Source: an uncultured Rhodospirillaceae bacterium (GTDB lineage: Bacteria > Pseudomonadota > Alphaproteobacteria > CAAGCB01 > CAG-977). Taken from it: a DNA stretch of 25,048 nucleotides. Position numbers and translations under genes: made by a program. Below are positions 16,201 to 22,377 of the stretch, piece by piece (position 1 is the stretch's first letter; each line of letters opens with the position of its first letter). The notes beneath the pieces were generated by a model. That model was not told the origin of the DNA and did not search any database. It saw only the letters and a list, made by a program, of their open reading frames with translations. The stretch is from NCBI GenBank assembly GCA_900553035.1, contig USCC01000023.1:1-25048 (forward strand), given 5' to 3'.

Positions 16201-17365
16201 ATTTGCCAAGGGGGAAAGAATGCAGGAAGTGCCCTGTCAGAAGCATCAGACGGGATCCCGTCGACAGGTTCGTGTTATAAAGCGCTCCGAGCGGCGCAGG
16301 ATAAGACAGGCATCGGCCGGCTTTGTCCTTTCCGGCGCCCTCGCAGAAATCAAAGGGATACGTCTGGTAGACGTTCAGCGTGTAGCCTTTTTCCTTCAGC
16401 CCCTTGAAAAGATCGTTGCGCTCGATGAAAACCTTGGCATCTTCAGAGCTGACGTAATAACTGGCGTTATCGCGGCGGAACAAAGAATTGTCCATCTTGT
16501 CCAACGACGGATTCAGGACGCTGCCCACGCTGCGGTACCGATCAGAGAAGAGGACATAGGCATGAGGGAAGAACGTGAAACCGTTCGTCTGGAAAAAATC
16601 GTTAACGAAATAGGGAATTTTATCTCTCTGCGACGCATCGGAGGAAATTTTGCGTTCCTTTTCCTGCCATTTTTCAAGGGCATAGCTGTAACCGATATGA
16701 TCTCCCAGAACCAGATAGACGATATTATCCGTTTCACCGTCCTGAACGGCGGGAACCGCGGGAAGCTTCCGCTCTGTGATTTCGGGGATTTTCTGTTTCG
16801 ACGCCGCGTTCAGAAGGATGAACAAAGCGCACATCACGGGCAGGGACAGAAAGGCCATCGCCCCGCCGCGCAACATTTTCACGCCAAAGAAAAAGGCGAT
16901 GCCGACCGCCGTCCCGACGACCATGTTTCCGCTTCCCGCGATCGGACGCAGAACGGCATCCGGCAAAAAGCCCAGCATGTGCGCAAAATATTCGCCGACA
17001 TTATACGGGTAAAGCAGGCCAAGAATGTAGGCGGTGCACGCGCCGGTGACGACGCTGAGGAACACGCGCGACAGAAAGGCCGAGAACGAAAAAATGAAAA
17101 GCGCCAGGAACGAAAGCACGAACAGCGCGCCAAAGACAACCAGGACTTCGGGCAGGATTTCGTTGTTCAGAATCAGCGGGTATTTGTTCTTGTACAGGAA
17201 CAGCAGAAACGTAAAGGACGTCAGGAAGAACACGAACAGGGAGGAATGCAGGAAAAAGGCGACAGAAGTCTCGTCCTTCGGCGCGGGGACGGCTTCGCGG
17301 CTCTTTTTACGGCCTTTTCTTCCTTTAGGTTCCGTTTCGTTCTCGATTTCTTCGGGAGTCGGCAT
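13253..17365 (-). CDS. Large membrane protein with sulfatase-like domain and long repetitive tail (1370 aa)
   Basis: I do not recognise this as a named protein. Residues 1-35 are charged. About 38-187 holds four or five membrane segments (38-58, 73-97, 100-120, about 146-164, 170-187). About 214-620 resembles the alkaline phosphatase/sulfatase superfamily: DNIVYLVLGDHIGYS, FFAHLNLPHYPYVYDKYC and TKIVIHGDKGAG follow its usual order. In the last block the usual HGDHG is HGDKG, so a metal-binding His is replaced by Lys526. About 665-1105 is an acidic Pro/Glu/Ala tail with four 48-residue repeats (872-1063). About 1112-1270 is Lys/Ala/Thr-rich, and a polar end follows. No membrane segment follows residue 187, so domain and tail probably face the periplasm together. 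I chose ATG 17365 (AGGGA about 11 bases upstream) over TTG 17386. Enzymatic activity is uncertain. Confidence 0.85.
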   Translation of the reverse strand: MPTPEEIENETEPKGRKGRKKSREAVPAPKDETSVAFFLHSSLFVFFLTSFTFLLFLYKNKYPLILNNEILPEVLVVFGALFVLSFLALFIFSFSAFLSRVFLSVVTGACTAYILGLLYPYNVGEYFAHMLGFLPDAVLRPIAGSGNMVVGTAVGIAFFFGVKMLRGGAMAFLSLPVMCALFILLNAASKQKIPEITERKLPAVPAVQDGETDNIVYLVLGDHIGYSYALEKWQEKERKISSDASQRDKIPYFVNDFFQTNGFTFFPHAYVLFSDRYRSVGSVLNPSLDKMDNSLFRRDNASYYVSSEDAKVFIERNDLFKGLKEKGYTLNVYQTYPFDFCEGAGKDKAGRCLSYPAPLGALYNTNLSTGSRLMLLTGHFLHSFPLGKSLVAALRNKMTEHKVSLKNVPFLGNPLSLSLPIGQPDVLERLHDDVLKARGKNVFFAHLNLPHYPYVYDKYCRLREAPEEWLSYAAYEGVVEVNGEEERWEAYNQQLACTYNQVNSLIKDLDAAGLLKKTKIVIHGDKGAGLQPDARDSALMTRTDAALDRLKSNIATVFAVYDPASPKAEIKSAPCDIPSLASLYLLGTKVDACRLPNLDYLNPETREKAEQWLTSVITDADYTQKKDFNVVYAQWLEKGGQAFLSSLEERQKQVRARPSDKMNFVAPPLVDAESAPEPEAKPEKPAVIVPVPDAGELPPELTAPEGAAETVPAPTEEDAPASGENMPAEEEPKTDDAPVSIDLILDEEEAETPKPIVLPEIDEKFAGNRWKTIEAADSKAAAEAAGKTADGAGVKEEKADTGNVPAASPSPEVTATEFEPLAAEESAPALPEPEKESGEGAVQAADKADETEIPSAGTQEGTGIPDKLSESAPEKESAVNAEEASSTDVVDMLAAEIQVEAVKEDDVPVSAPKADEKAEAPEKAPAVNAEEASSTDIVDMLAAEIQAETVEEDDVPVSAPKADEKAEVPEKVPAVNAEEASSTDVVDMLAAEIQAETVEEDDVPVSAPKAGEKAEAPEKESAVNAEEASSTDVVDMLAAEIQAEAAKEDGAVLSAVAVPEKTPDVPVQGISIHAAEIKETERTLPADSIDEEIEALGLDVFDMSVPDLTVPPSVKKRGTEKAVVKAEPAAEKSEVKKAEPTKAGDDRKPAVKKTSGTKPETEKTAKTEADRKPAVKKTTVKKTDEKRAAPKKTVKAKTKKKSLEAAPAPKEDKKAEKKALPKKTAAEKPVSAKTEPVKKKTEQKPEAKAAERKTPAEKTVKSPETPKVKTPIPENMPEPETEVLKAPPPPANIDELDVTTEIITERISPTGEKETYIFIERKPNPRRFRKKPDVRKELNENLVRDLPPGKVLESERVEQKESPARERVLQ
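14177..14752 (-). repeat. Four tandem 144-bp in-frame repeats within the 1370-aa protein gene
   Basis: Each unit encodes 48 residues with the core AVNAEEASSTDVVDMLAAEI. The marker TCCGTCGACG (TCCGTTGACG in one copy) recurs at 14271, 14415, 14559 and 14703, exactly 144 bases apart. The first three units in protein order are nearly identical. The fourth diverges in its last third. Nucleotide conservation, including synonymous positions, points to recent duplication or homogenisation. Confidence 0.93.
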
Positions 17366-17403
17366 CTTGAGTTGTTCCCTAAACAAACTAAATTTAGTAT
17401 TTA

Positions 17404-17432
17404 TTCATAGACTCGCCTTGAGTACAAGTCAA
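17404..17432 (-). promoter_or_regulatory. Promoter of the 1370-aa protein gene
   Basis: On the minus strand: TTGACT (17427-17432), a 17-base spacer, and TATGAA (17404-17409), about 40 bases before the chosen start. The 97-base gap (17366-17462) is shared with the divergent TPR gene. Confidence 0.6.
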
Positions 17433-17462
17433 TTTTTCCTTCTTTACCGGGAGCAGATAATT

Positions 17463-19286
17463 ATGTCATTCGATTTGATTTTCCAAAACGCTGTCGGGCT
17501 GCATCAGGCCGGGCGCCTGGACGAAGCGGAAGCCGCCTACCGCCGTCTGCTGGAAATCAGCCCGGAAAATGCCGACCTGCTCCACCTGCTGGGCATGATT
17601 GCCGTTCAGAAAGGCGCGTACGAAGCGGCATGCGGCTTTCTGTACAAAGCCGTTCGGCTTGTCCCGAAGGCCGCGCCCTATCGTTTTACGCTTGCGCACG
17701 CCCTGCAGGAATCCGGGCATCCGAAAGAAGCTCTGGAACATTACAGGGCTGTGCTGGAGCTGGATGACACTCTGCCCGAAACGTACAATAACATGGGCAT
17801 TATCGAACGTCGGCTGGGTCATCCGGACGCCGCTCGCGGGTATTTTGAAAAAGCGCGCCGAACCGATCCGTCCTTTGCTCCGGCGCTGATCAACATCGCC
17901 CTGCTTGAACGCGCCGAAGGAAAAACCGACGAAGCCCTGCGCCTTCTGGACGAAGCCGTACGCACGGCTCCCGGCGAAGCGGAACCCTATGCCCAGAAAG
18001 CCCTTGTGCTACGGGATTCGGGACGTTTTGAAGAAGCGGCGGCATTTTACCGCGCCGCCTTGGAAAAAGACCCCGGCAATCCCGCCTTTCTGAATGGTCT
18101 GGGCATTACCCATGAAGCCCTGAACGACACTCCGAAGGCTCTGGAAGCGTATGATGCCGCGATTCGGTCGGATTCCCGCTGCGCGGACGCTTACAACAAC
18201 CGCGCCAACGTTTATGCCCGGACGGGGCGCCACTGGGACGCCGAGGCGGATTTCAAAACCGCCCTGAAAATCGATCCGAAATACGTCGAGGCCTACAACA
18301 ATCTCGGCGCCCTCCTTTATGAGCACGAACGGTACGAAGAAGCCCTTGAATGCTATCGGAAAGCCTTTATTCTCAATCCGAAACAGGCGGAAACATCGAA
18401 CAATCTCGCCATGGCCGTCCGCGCCGCGGGGGATCTGGAGGAAGCCATCGGCCTTTACTTCAACGCTCTGGTTCTCAATCCTTCGCTGGAAGCCGTCCGG
18501 CACAACCTCAGCCGCGCCCTGTATGATCTTTACGTCCATGAAAATAAGCCGGATCTGGCCAGAGACCTGGTTCGGAAATGGCGCGAAGCCTTCCCGGAAG
18601 ATGCCGTCGCCCGCCATCTGGACGACGCCTTCCGCGGTGAACATCCCGAACGCGCTTCGGCCGAATATGTCCGCACGCTGTTTGACGCCTTTGCCGAAAC
18701 GTTTGACCGGACGCTTGAAAACATTTCGTACCGGGTGCCGGATTTGCTCCGCGATGCCCTGAAGGACGCACCGGACGGCCTCCGGATTCTGGATGCCGGA
18801 TGTGGTACGGGAAATGCGGCGGCGATTCTGAAACCGCATGCCCGCTTTCTGGCCGGCGTTGATCTTTCCGGCAAGATGATCGCCCGCGCCGCCGAAAAAA
18901 AACTTTATGACGCGCTGGAGGCGGCCGACCTGCTTCCGTATCTGGAACGGCATTGCGCTGCGTTTGACCGGGTAGTTCTGGCCGACGTCGGATGCTATTT
19001 TGGGGATCTTGCACCTTTGTTCCGGGCTGTTTCCGGGGCGCTGGATACGGACGGTGAAATGATTGCCACGCTGGAATTATCAGATCAGGAAGGCTTTGCC
19101 CTCCGGCCGTCGGGACGTTTCGCCCACAGCGAAGCCTTTGTCCGTGCCGCCCTTGAACAGGCCGGATTCACAGACGCCGGCCTTGCCCGCGAAACCCTGC
19201 GCACGGAAGACGGGAAGCCCGTTGACGGCCTGTTCATCCGTGCCCGCCGGCCCTTTCCGGAAAAAAGAACCGGCCGCGGTGAATAG
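17463..19286 (+). CDS. TPR-repeat protein fused to a class I SAM methyltransferase
   Basis: A 607-residue soluble protein. Residues about 1-360 are consecutive tetratricopeptide repeats (roughly ten) with typical units such as AGRLDEAEAAYRRLLEISPE, NNMGIIERRLGHPDAARGYF and YNNLGALLYEHERYEEALEC. After a linker, YVRTLFDAFAETFDRTLENI (about 400-420) introduces a methyltransferase domain. Motif I is ILDAGCGTGNAA (about 441-452), the acidic post-I strand is AGVDLSGKMI, and the distal strand is FDRVVLADVGCYFGDL. This arrangement matches TPR-methyltransferase proteins of alphaproteobacteria, whose substrates are mostly unknown. The ATG at 17463 has GGGAG 10 bases upstream, and homology starts there. 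The frame is open far upstream, but that part is antisense to the divergent gene. The substrate cannot be named. Confidence 0.9.
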   Translation: MSFDLIFQNAVGLHQAGRLDEAEAAYRRLLEISPENADLLHLLGMIAVQKGAYEAACGFLYKAVRLVPKAAPYRFTLAHALQESGHPKEALEHYRAVLELDDTLPETYNNMGIIERRLGHPDAARGYFEKARRTDPSFAPALINIALLERAEGKTDEALRLLDEAVRTAPGEAEPYAQKALVLRDSGRFEEAAAFYRAALEKDPGNPAFLNGLGITHEALNDTPKALEAYDAAIRSDSRCADAYNNRANVYARTGRHWDAEADFKTALKIDPKYVEAYNNLGALLYEHERYEEALECYRKAFILNPKQAETSNNLAMAVRAAGDLEEAIGLYFNALVLNPSLEAVRHNLSRALYDLYVHENKPDLARDLVRKWREAFPEDAVARHLDDAFRGEHPERASAEYVRTLFDAFAETFDRTLENISYRVPDLLRDALKDAPDGLRILDAGCGTGNAAAILKPHARFLAGVDLSGKMIARAAEKKLYDALEAADLLPYLERHCAAFDRVVLADVGCYFGDLAPLFRAVSGALDTDGEMIATLELSDQEGFALRPSGRFAHSEAFVRAALEQAGFTDAGLARETLRTEDGKPVDGLFIRARRPFPEKRTGRGE

Positions 19287-19371
19287 AAAACTGGACAAGC
19301 CCCTGAAGAACGTCTAAAATTTGCCGTGCATGTAAGGAGTTTTCCTTAGGTAACAGATATGGAGAATACAA

Positions 19372-19989
19372 ATGCCCCAGTACGACTGGACTGATGTCAA
19401 GGACGCCGACCTCCCCGGCCTGATTGAAAAAATCAATGAAAAAAGTTCCATTAAGCTTTTCAGCGAAGACCGTTCGCACCTGTCAACGGCCGAGCTTCCG
19501 TTCTATAAAAATTTCAAACTGCTCCAGGCGACGACCTATTCTTCCATTCCGCCCGTAACACTGCAGTACCTGATTGCCGGTACGGCGCCGGACTGGGACG
19601 TTGTTAAAATGGATGGCACCCGTGATCCCATTTTTGAAAACAATCCCCGTGCCGGCCTGATTTTGAACCGCGACACCGTTGTTGCGTATGCGACTTTCGT
19701 TCTGGGCGCGGTGCAGACGGATCAGGGTTCTCTGCGCCTGGTCGAAAAAGTTGATGACGAGACCTTCACCAGCACGCCGACGCCGGAACAGCGCAAAAAC
19801 GTGACGCACATGATCCGCCCGGCCAAAGTCGAAGAAACCGAAGAGGGGTACAAGCTTGACGTCATCATGCTGTACGGCGATTCCGTTTACCGCGCCGACC
19901 TGACCGTTAAAAAGGACGGCTTCATCGAAATTATCGGCGAAGAGCTGTTGGCCGAAGGAATGCCCATCCGTCCGATTTTCCTCGAGTAA
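19372..19989 (+). CDS. Hypothetical protein, 205 aa
   Basis: I do not recognise this protein. It is 205 residues, acidic, without signal peptide or membrane segment, so probably cytoplasmic. The N-terminus reads MPQYDWTDVKDADLPGLIEK. A Pro/Tyr/Thr segment LLQATTYSSIPPVTLQYLIA lies at about 50-69. The C-terminal third is beta-rich (YKLDVIMLYGDSVYRADLTV). The start is clear: GGAG lies 7 bases before the ATG. The coding potential is convincing because codon use matches the neighbours and the frame is uninterrupted. It ends 12 bases before the aldehyde dehydrogenase homologue, so they very likely share a transcript and possibly a pathway. A small inverted repeat TAAGGA-GTTT-TCCTTA (19333-19348) lies in its leader. 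Confidence 0.78.
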   Translation: MPQYDWTDVKDADLPGLIEKINEKSSIKLFSEDRSHLSTAELPFYKNFKLLQATTYSSIPPVTLQYLIAGTAPDWDVVKMDGTRDPIFENNPRAGLILNRDTVVAYATFVLGAVQTDQGSLRLVEKVDDETFTSTPTPEQRKNVTHMIRPAKVEETEEGYKLDVIMLYGDSVYRADLTVKKDGFIEIIGEELLAEGMPIRPIFLE

Positions 19990-20001
19990 TCCGGCGGAAA
20001 C

Positions 20002-21465
20002 ATGTTTTTACGCGTCGCCGACATTGTGAACCGCCTGAAATTGGATACGGATTACATATCCAGCGGCAACTGCGTGGATTATTCTCCCGTGAACGGAAAG
20101 GAAATCGCTTCCTTTCCGTTTCATGATTCCGAATACGTGAAAACCGTTGTCGAACGTTCGCAGAAAGCGTTCGGCGAATGGAAAGAAGTCGCTCCCCGTT
20201 TCCGAAGCGAGCTGATCCGTCTGTTCGGCGAAGAGCTTCGGGCGAATACGGATGATCTGGCTCAGCTGATTGTCATTGAAACCGGCAAAATTTACGCGGA
20301 CGCCCTGATTGAGGTTCAGAAGTCGATCGCCGTCTGCGAGTATGCCTCGGGATTGCCGCAAAGGCTCAGCAGCATATCCGCCCCGACGGAAAGCACGAAC
20401 CTGTCCATTCTGGAAACGTGGCTTCCCATCGGCCCGGTGGCTGTTGTATCCTCCTTTAATTTTCCTCTGCGCGTCTGGGTTCTGAACGCCATGCTGGCCA
20501 TTGCGTGCGGCGATTCGGTCGTCTGGCGCCCGTCGCGGAAGGCCATGCTGACGGCGTTTGCGGCGAACACGCTTCTGCGCCGGGCCATGGCTCGGACACG
20601 CGCGGACTGCCCCGAATACCTTACCCAGTTTGTCACCTGCGGCCATGATGAGGCCGCCGTTCTGGCCGGAAGCCCGGATATTGCTCTGCTCTGTGCGACG
20701 GGATCGCCGGTCATGGCTCGCAACCTGGTTGCCAAAGTCGGCATGCGTCTGGGGAGAAGCCTGTTGTCCCTTGGCGGAAACAATGCCGCCATCGTGACGC
20801 CCTCCGCTGATATTCCTCTGGCCGTTGAACATCTGATCCGCAGTACGGTCGTTGACGGCGGGCAGCGTTGCACGTCGCTGCAGCGGCTGTTCTGCCATTC
20901 ATCGGTGTATGCCGAAGTCGTCGGGCGGCTGAAGGACGGATTGCAGAGGATTTACGTCAACTCCCCCTTTGAACGGCGCAGTGAAATCAGCCCGCTGATT
21001 GACCGCGAAGCCCATGACAGCATGCGCCTTTCACTGGATCAGGCTCAGATTGAAGGCGGCGTCGTTTCGGGCGGAGAACGTCTGATGATCGGGAATTATG
21101 ACAACGCCTATTACGTCCATCCGGCTCTGGTTGAAATGCCGTCCCAGACGCCGACGGTCAGAACGGAGCTTCTGGCCCCCGTGCTGTTCGTCATGTCCTA
21201 TGATCACCTGGATGATGCTGTCGCCCGAATAAACGAAGTCCCGCAGACGCTGATTTCCTGCATTTTTTCAAACAGCGTCCAAGAAACCGGCTACTTTTCC
21301 TCTCTGGACGGTGTCATGTCCGGGGTCGCCACCGTCAACGCCGGATCGGTCGGATACGATCTGGTCGCCATCTTCAGCGGTGAACGCAACAGCGGCGGGT
21401 CGGGTTCCGAACCGTGGCGGTCTTACATGCGCTCAAAAACCTGCCTGGTCAATTATAATTTCTAA
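20002..21465 (+). CDS. Aldehyde dehydrogenase superfamily protein (ALDH7-like) lacking the catalytic glutamate
   Basis: A 487-residue protein with the full aldehyde dehydrogenase fold, closest in pattern to the ALDH7/antiquitin group (alpha-aminoadipic semialdehyde dehydrogenases). The oxyanion Asn is present (Asn153, SSFNFP), as is the catalytic cysteine (Cys290, GGQRCTSLQR). The general-base glutamate of the usual ELGGNN is replaced: the motif reads LSLGGNN with Ser256. It lies exactly 34 residues before Cys290, as Glu268 does before Cys302 in standard numbering. The nucleotide-binding lysine of WKPSE is Arg176 and the Glu is Arg179 (VVWRPSRK). Activity as a normal NAD-dependent dehydrogenase is therefore doubtful. 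Some CoA-acylating members also lack this glutamate. The start at 20002 follows the 205-residue gene by 12 bases, with a weak ribosome site. Confidence 0.88.
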   Translation: MFLRVADIVNRLKLDTDYISSGNCVDYSPVNGKEIASFPFHDSEYVKTVVERSQKAFGEWKEVAPRFRSELIRLFGEELRANTDDLAQLIVIETGKIYADALIEVQKSIAVCEYASGLPQRLSSISAPTESTNLSILETWLPIGPVAVVSSFNFPLRVWVLNAMLAIACGDSVVWRPSRKAMLTAFAANTLLRRAMARTRADCPEYLTQFVTCGHDEAAVLAGSPDIALLCATGSPVMARNLVAKVGMRLGRSLLSLGGNNAAIVTPSADIPLAVEHLIRSTVVDGGQRCTSLQRLFCHSSVYAEVVGRLKDGLQRIYVNSPFERRSEISPLIDREAHDSMRLSLDQAQIEGGVVSGGERLMIGNYDNAYYVHPALVEMPSQTPTVRTELLAPVLFVMSYDHLDDAVARINEVPQTLISCIFSNSVQETGYFSSLDGVMSGVATVNAGSVGYDLVAIFSGERNSGGSGSEPWRSYMRSKTCLVNYNF

Positions 21466-21478
21466 CCGTTTTATTTTG

Positions 21479-21508
21479 TTGCGCACCCCCGCCCGGAACG
21501 GCTATAAC
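21479..21508 (+). promoter_or_regulatory. Candidate promoter of bamD
   Basis: TTGCGC at 21479-21484, an 18-base spacer, and TATAAC at 21503-21508 (5/6 match), 35 bases before the bamD start. The -35 is a weak match. Confidence 0.45.
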
Positions 21509-21543
21509 AAAAACGGTTTCCGGTTTCTTATCAGGATGAATGC

Positions 21544-22365
21544 ATGACGGGATTGTTACGCACAGCGAAGGTTTTGATCGTCGTTTTCGGCGTGACGCTT
21601 CTGTCGTCGTGCGCGACCGTGCGCGAACCGCTCGATCCGGAAACGACGCCGCCCGAAGTATTGTATAATCAGGCGCTTGACCTTCTGATCAAAGACCAGG
21701 AATACACCAGAGCCATCAAGGCATTTGACGAAATCGACCGGTACTATCCCTACTCGCGCTGGGCCGTACGGGCGCAGATCATGCTGGCCTTCACCCACTA
21801 CATGAAAAAACAGTACGACGATTCGATCATGGTTCTGGATCGGTTCATCCAGCTTTATCCCGGGAACAGATATACGCCTTATGCCTATTATCTGAAAGCC
21901 CTGTGCTATTATGATCAGATTTCCGACGTCCGCCGCGATCAGAAAATGACCGAACTCGCGCTCGAAGCGCTTGAGGAAGTCCGGAAGCGCTTCCCGAAAT
22001 CAGACTACGCCCGCGACGCCGCCGTCAAGATTGAACTGGCGCGCGACCATCTGGCCGGAAAGGAAATGACCGTCGGCCGTTTTTATCTGCATCAGAATGC
22101 CCATCTGGCCGCGATGAACCGCTTCATTACCGTTGTAAAAAAATACCAGACGACGGATCATGTTCAGGAAGCTCTGTACCGCCTGACAGAAACCTATCTG
22201 ATTCTGGGACTGAACGAGGAAGCGCAGAAAAGCGCGGCAGTTCTGGGATACAATTATCCCTCCAGCCGGTGGTACAAAAAGGCTTATGAGCTGATGAAAA
22301 AGAAAAACGCTGTCCCGGCCGGACAGGAAAAGAAACCGGAACCGGTTGAACAGGAAAAGAAATAA
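21544..22365 (+). CDS. bamD: Outer membrane assembly lipoprotein BamD
   Basis: A 273-residue lipoprotein of the BAM complex, which inserts beta-barrel proteins in the outer membrane. The signal peptide ends in the lipobox LLSSC, with Cys23 as the lipidated residue. TPR-like helices follow (about 38-240) with characteristic segments YNQALDLLIKDQEYTRAIKA, YPYSRWAVRAQIML and FIQLYPGNRYTPYAYYLKAL. The C-terminus is a Lys/Glu/Pro-rich tail (about 250-273). AGGA lies about 7 bases before the ATG. recN follows after 12 bases. Identification rests on length, lipobox, repeat pattern and neighbourhood with recN and ligA. Confidence 0.95.
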   Translation: MTGLLRTAKVLIVVFGVTLLSSCATVREPLDPETTPPEVLYNQALDLLIKDQEYTRAIKAFDEIDRYYPYSRWAVRAQIMLAFTHYMKKQYDDSIMVLDRFIQLYPGNRYTPYAYYLKALCYYDQISDVRRDQKMTELALEALEEVRKRFPKSDYARDAAVKIELARDHLAGKEMTVGRFYLHQNAHLAAMNRFITVVKKYQTTDHVQEALYRLTETYLILGLNEEAQKSAAVLGYNYPSSRWYKKAYELMKKKNAVPAGQEKKPEPVEQEKK

Positions 22366-22377
22366 GAAGGTGCCGCC

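Noticed and set aside
15797..17410. Plus-strand open frame (537 codons) opposite the 1370-residue protein gene
   Set aside because: It is antisense to a gene with clear membrane and sulfatase-like features. Its Arg/Gln/His-rich translation has no domain character.
19333..19348. Inverted repeat TAAGGA-GTTT-TCCTTA as a terminator or operator
   Set aside because: The stem is only 6 bp and AT-rich, no T-run follows, and it is not repeated elsewhere, so no function can be supported.
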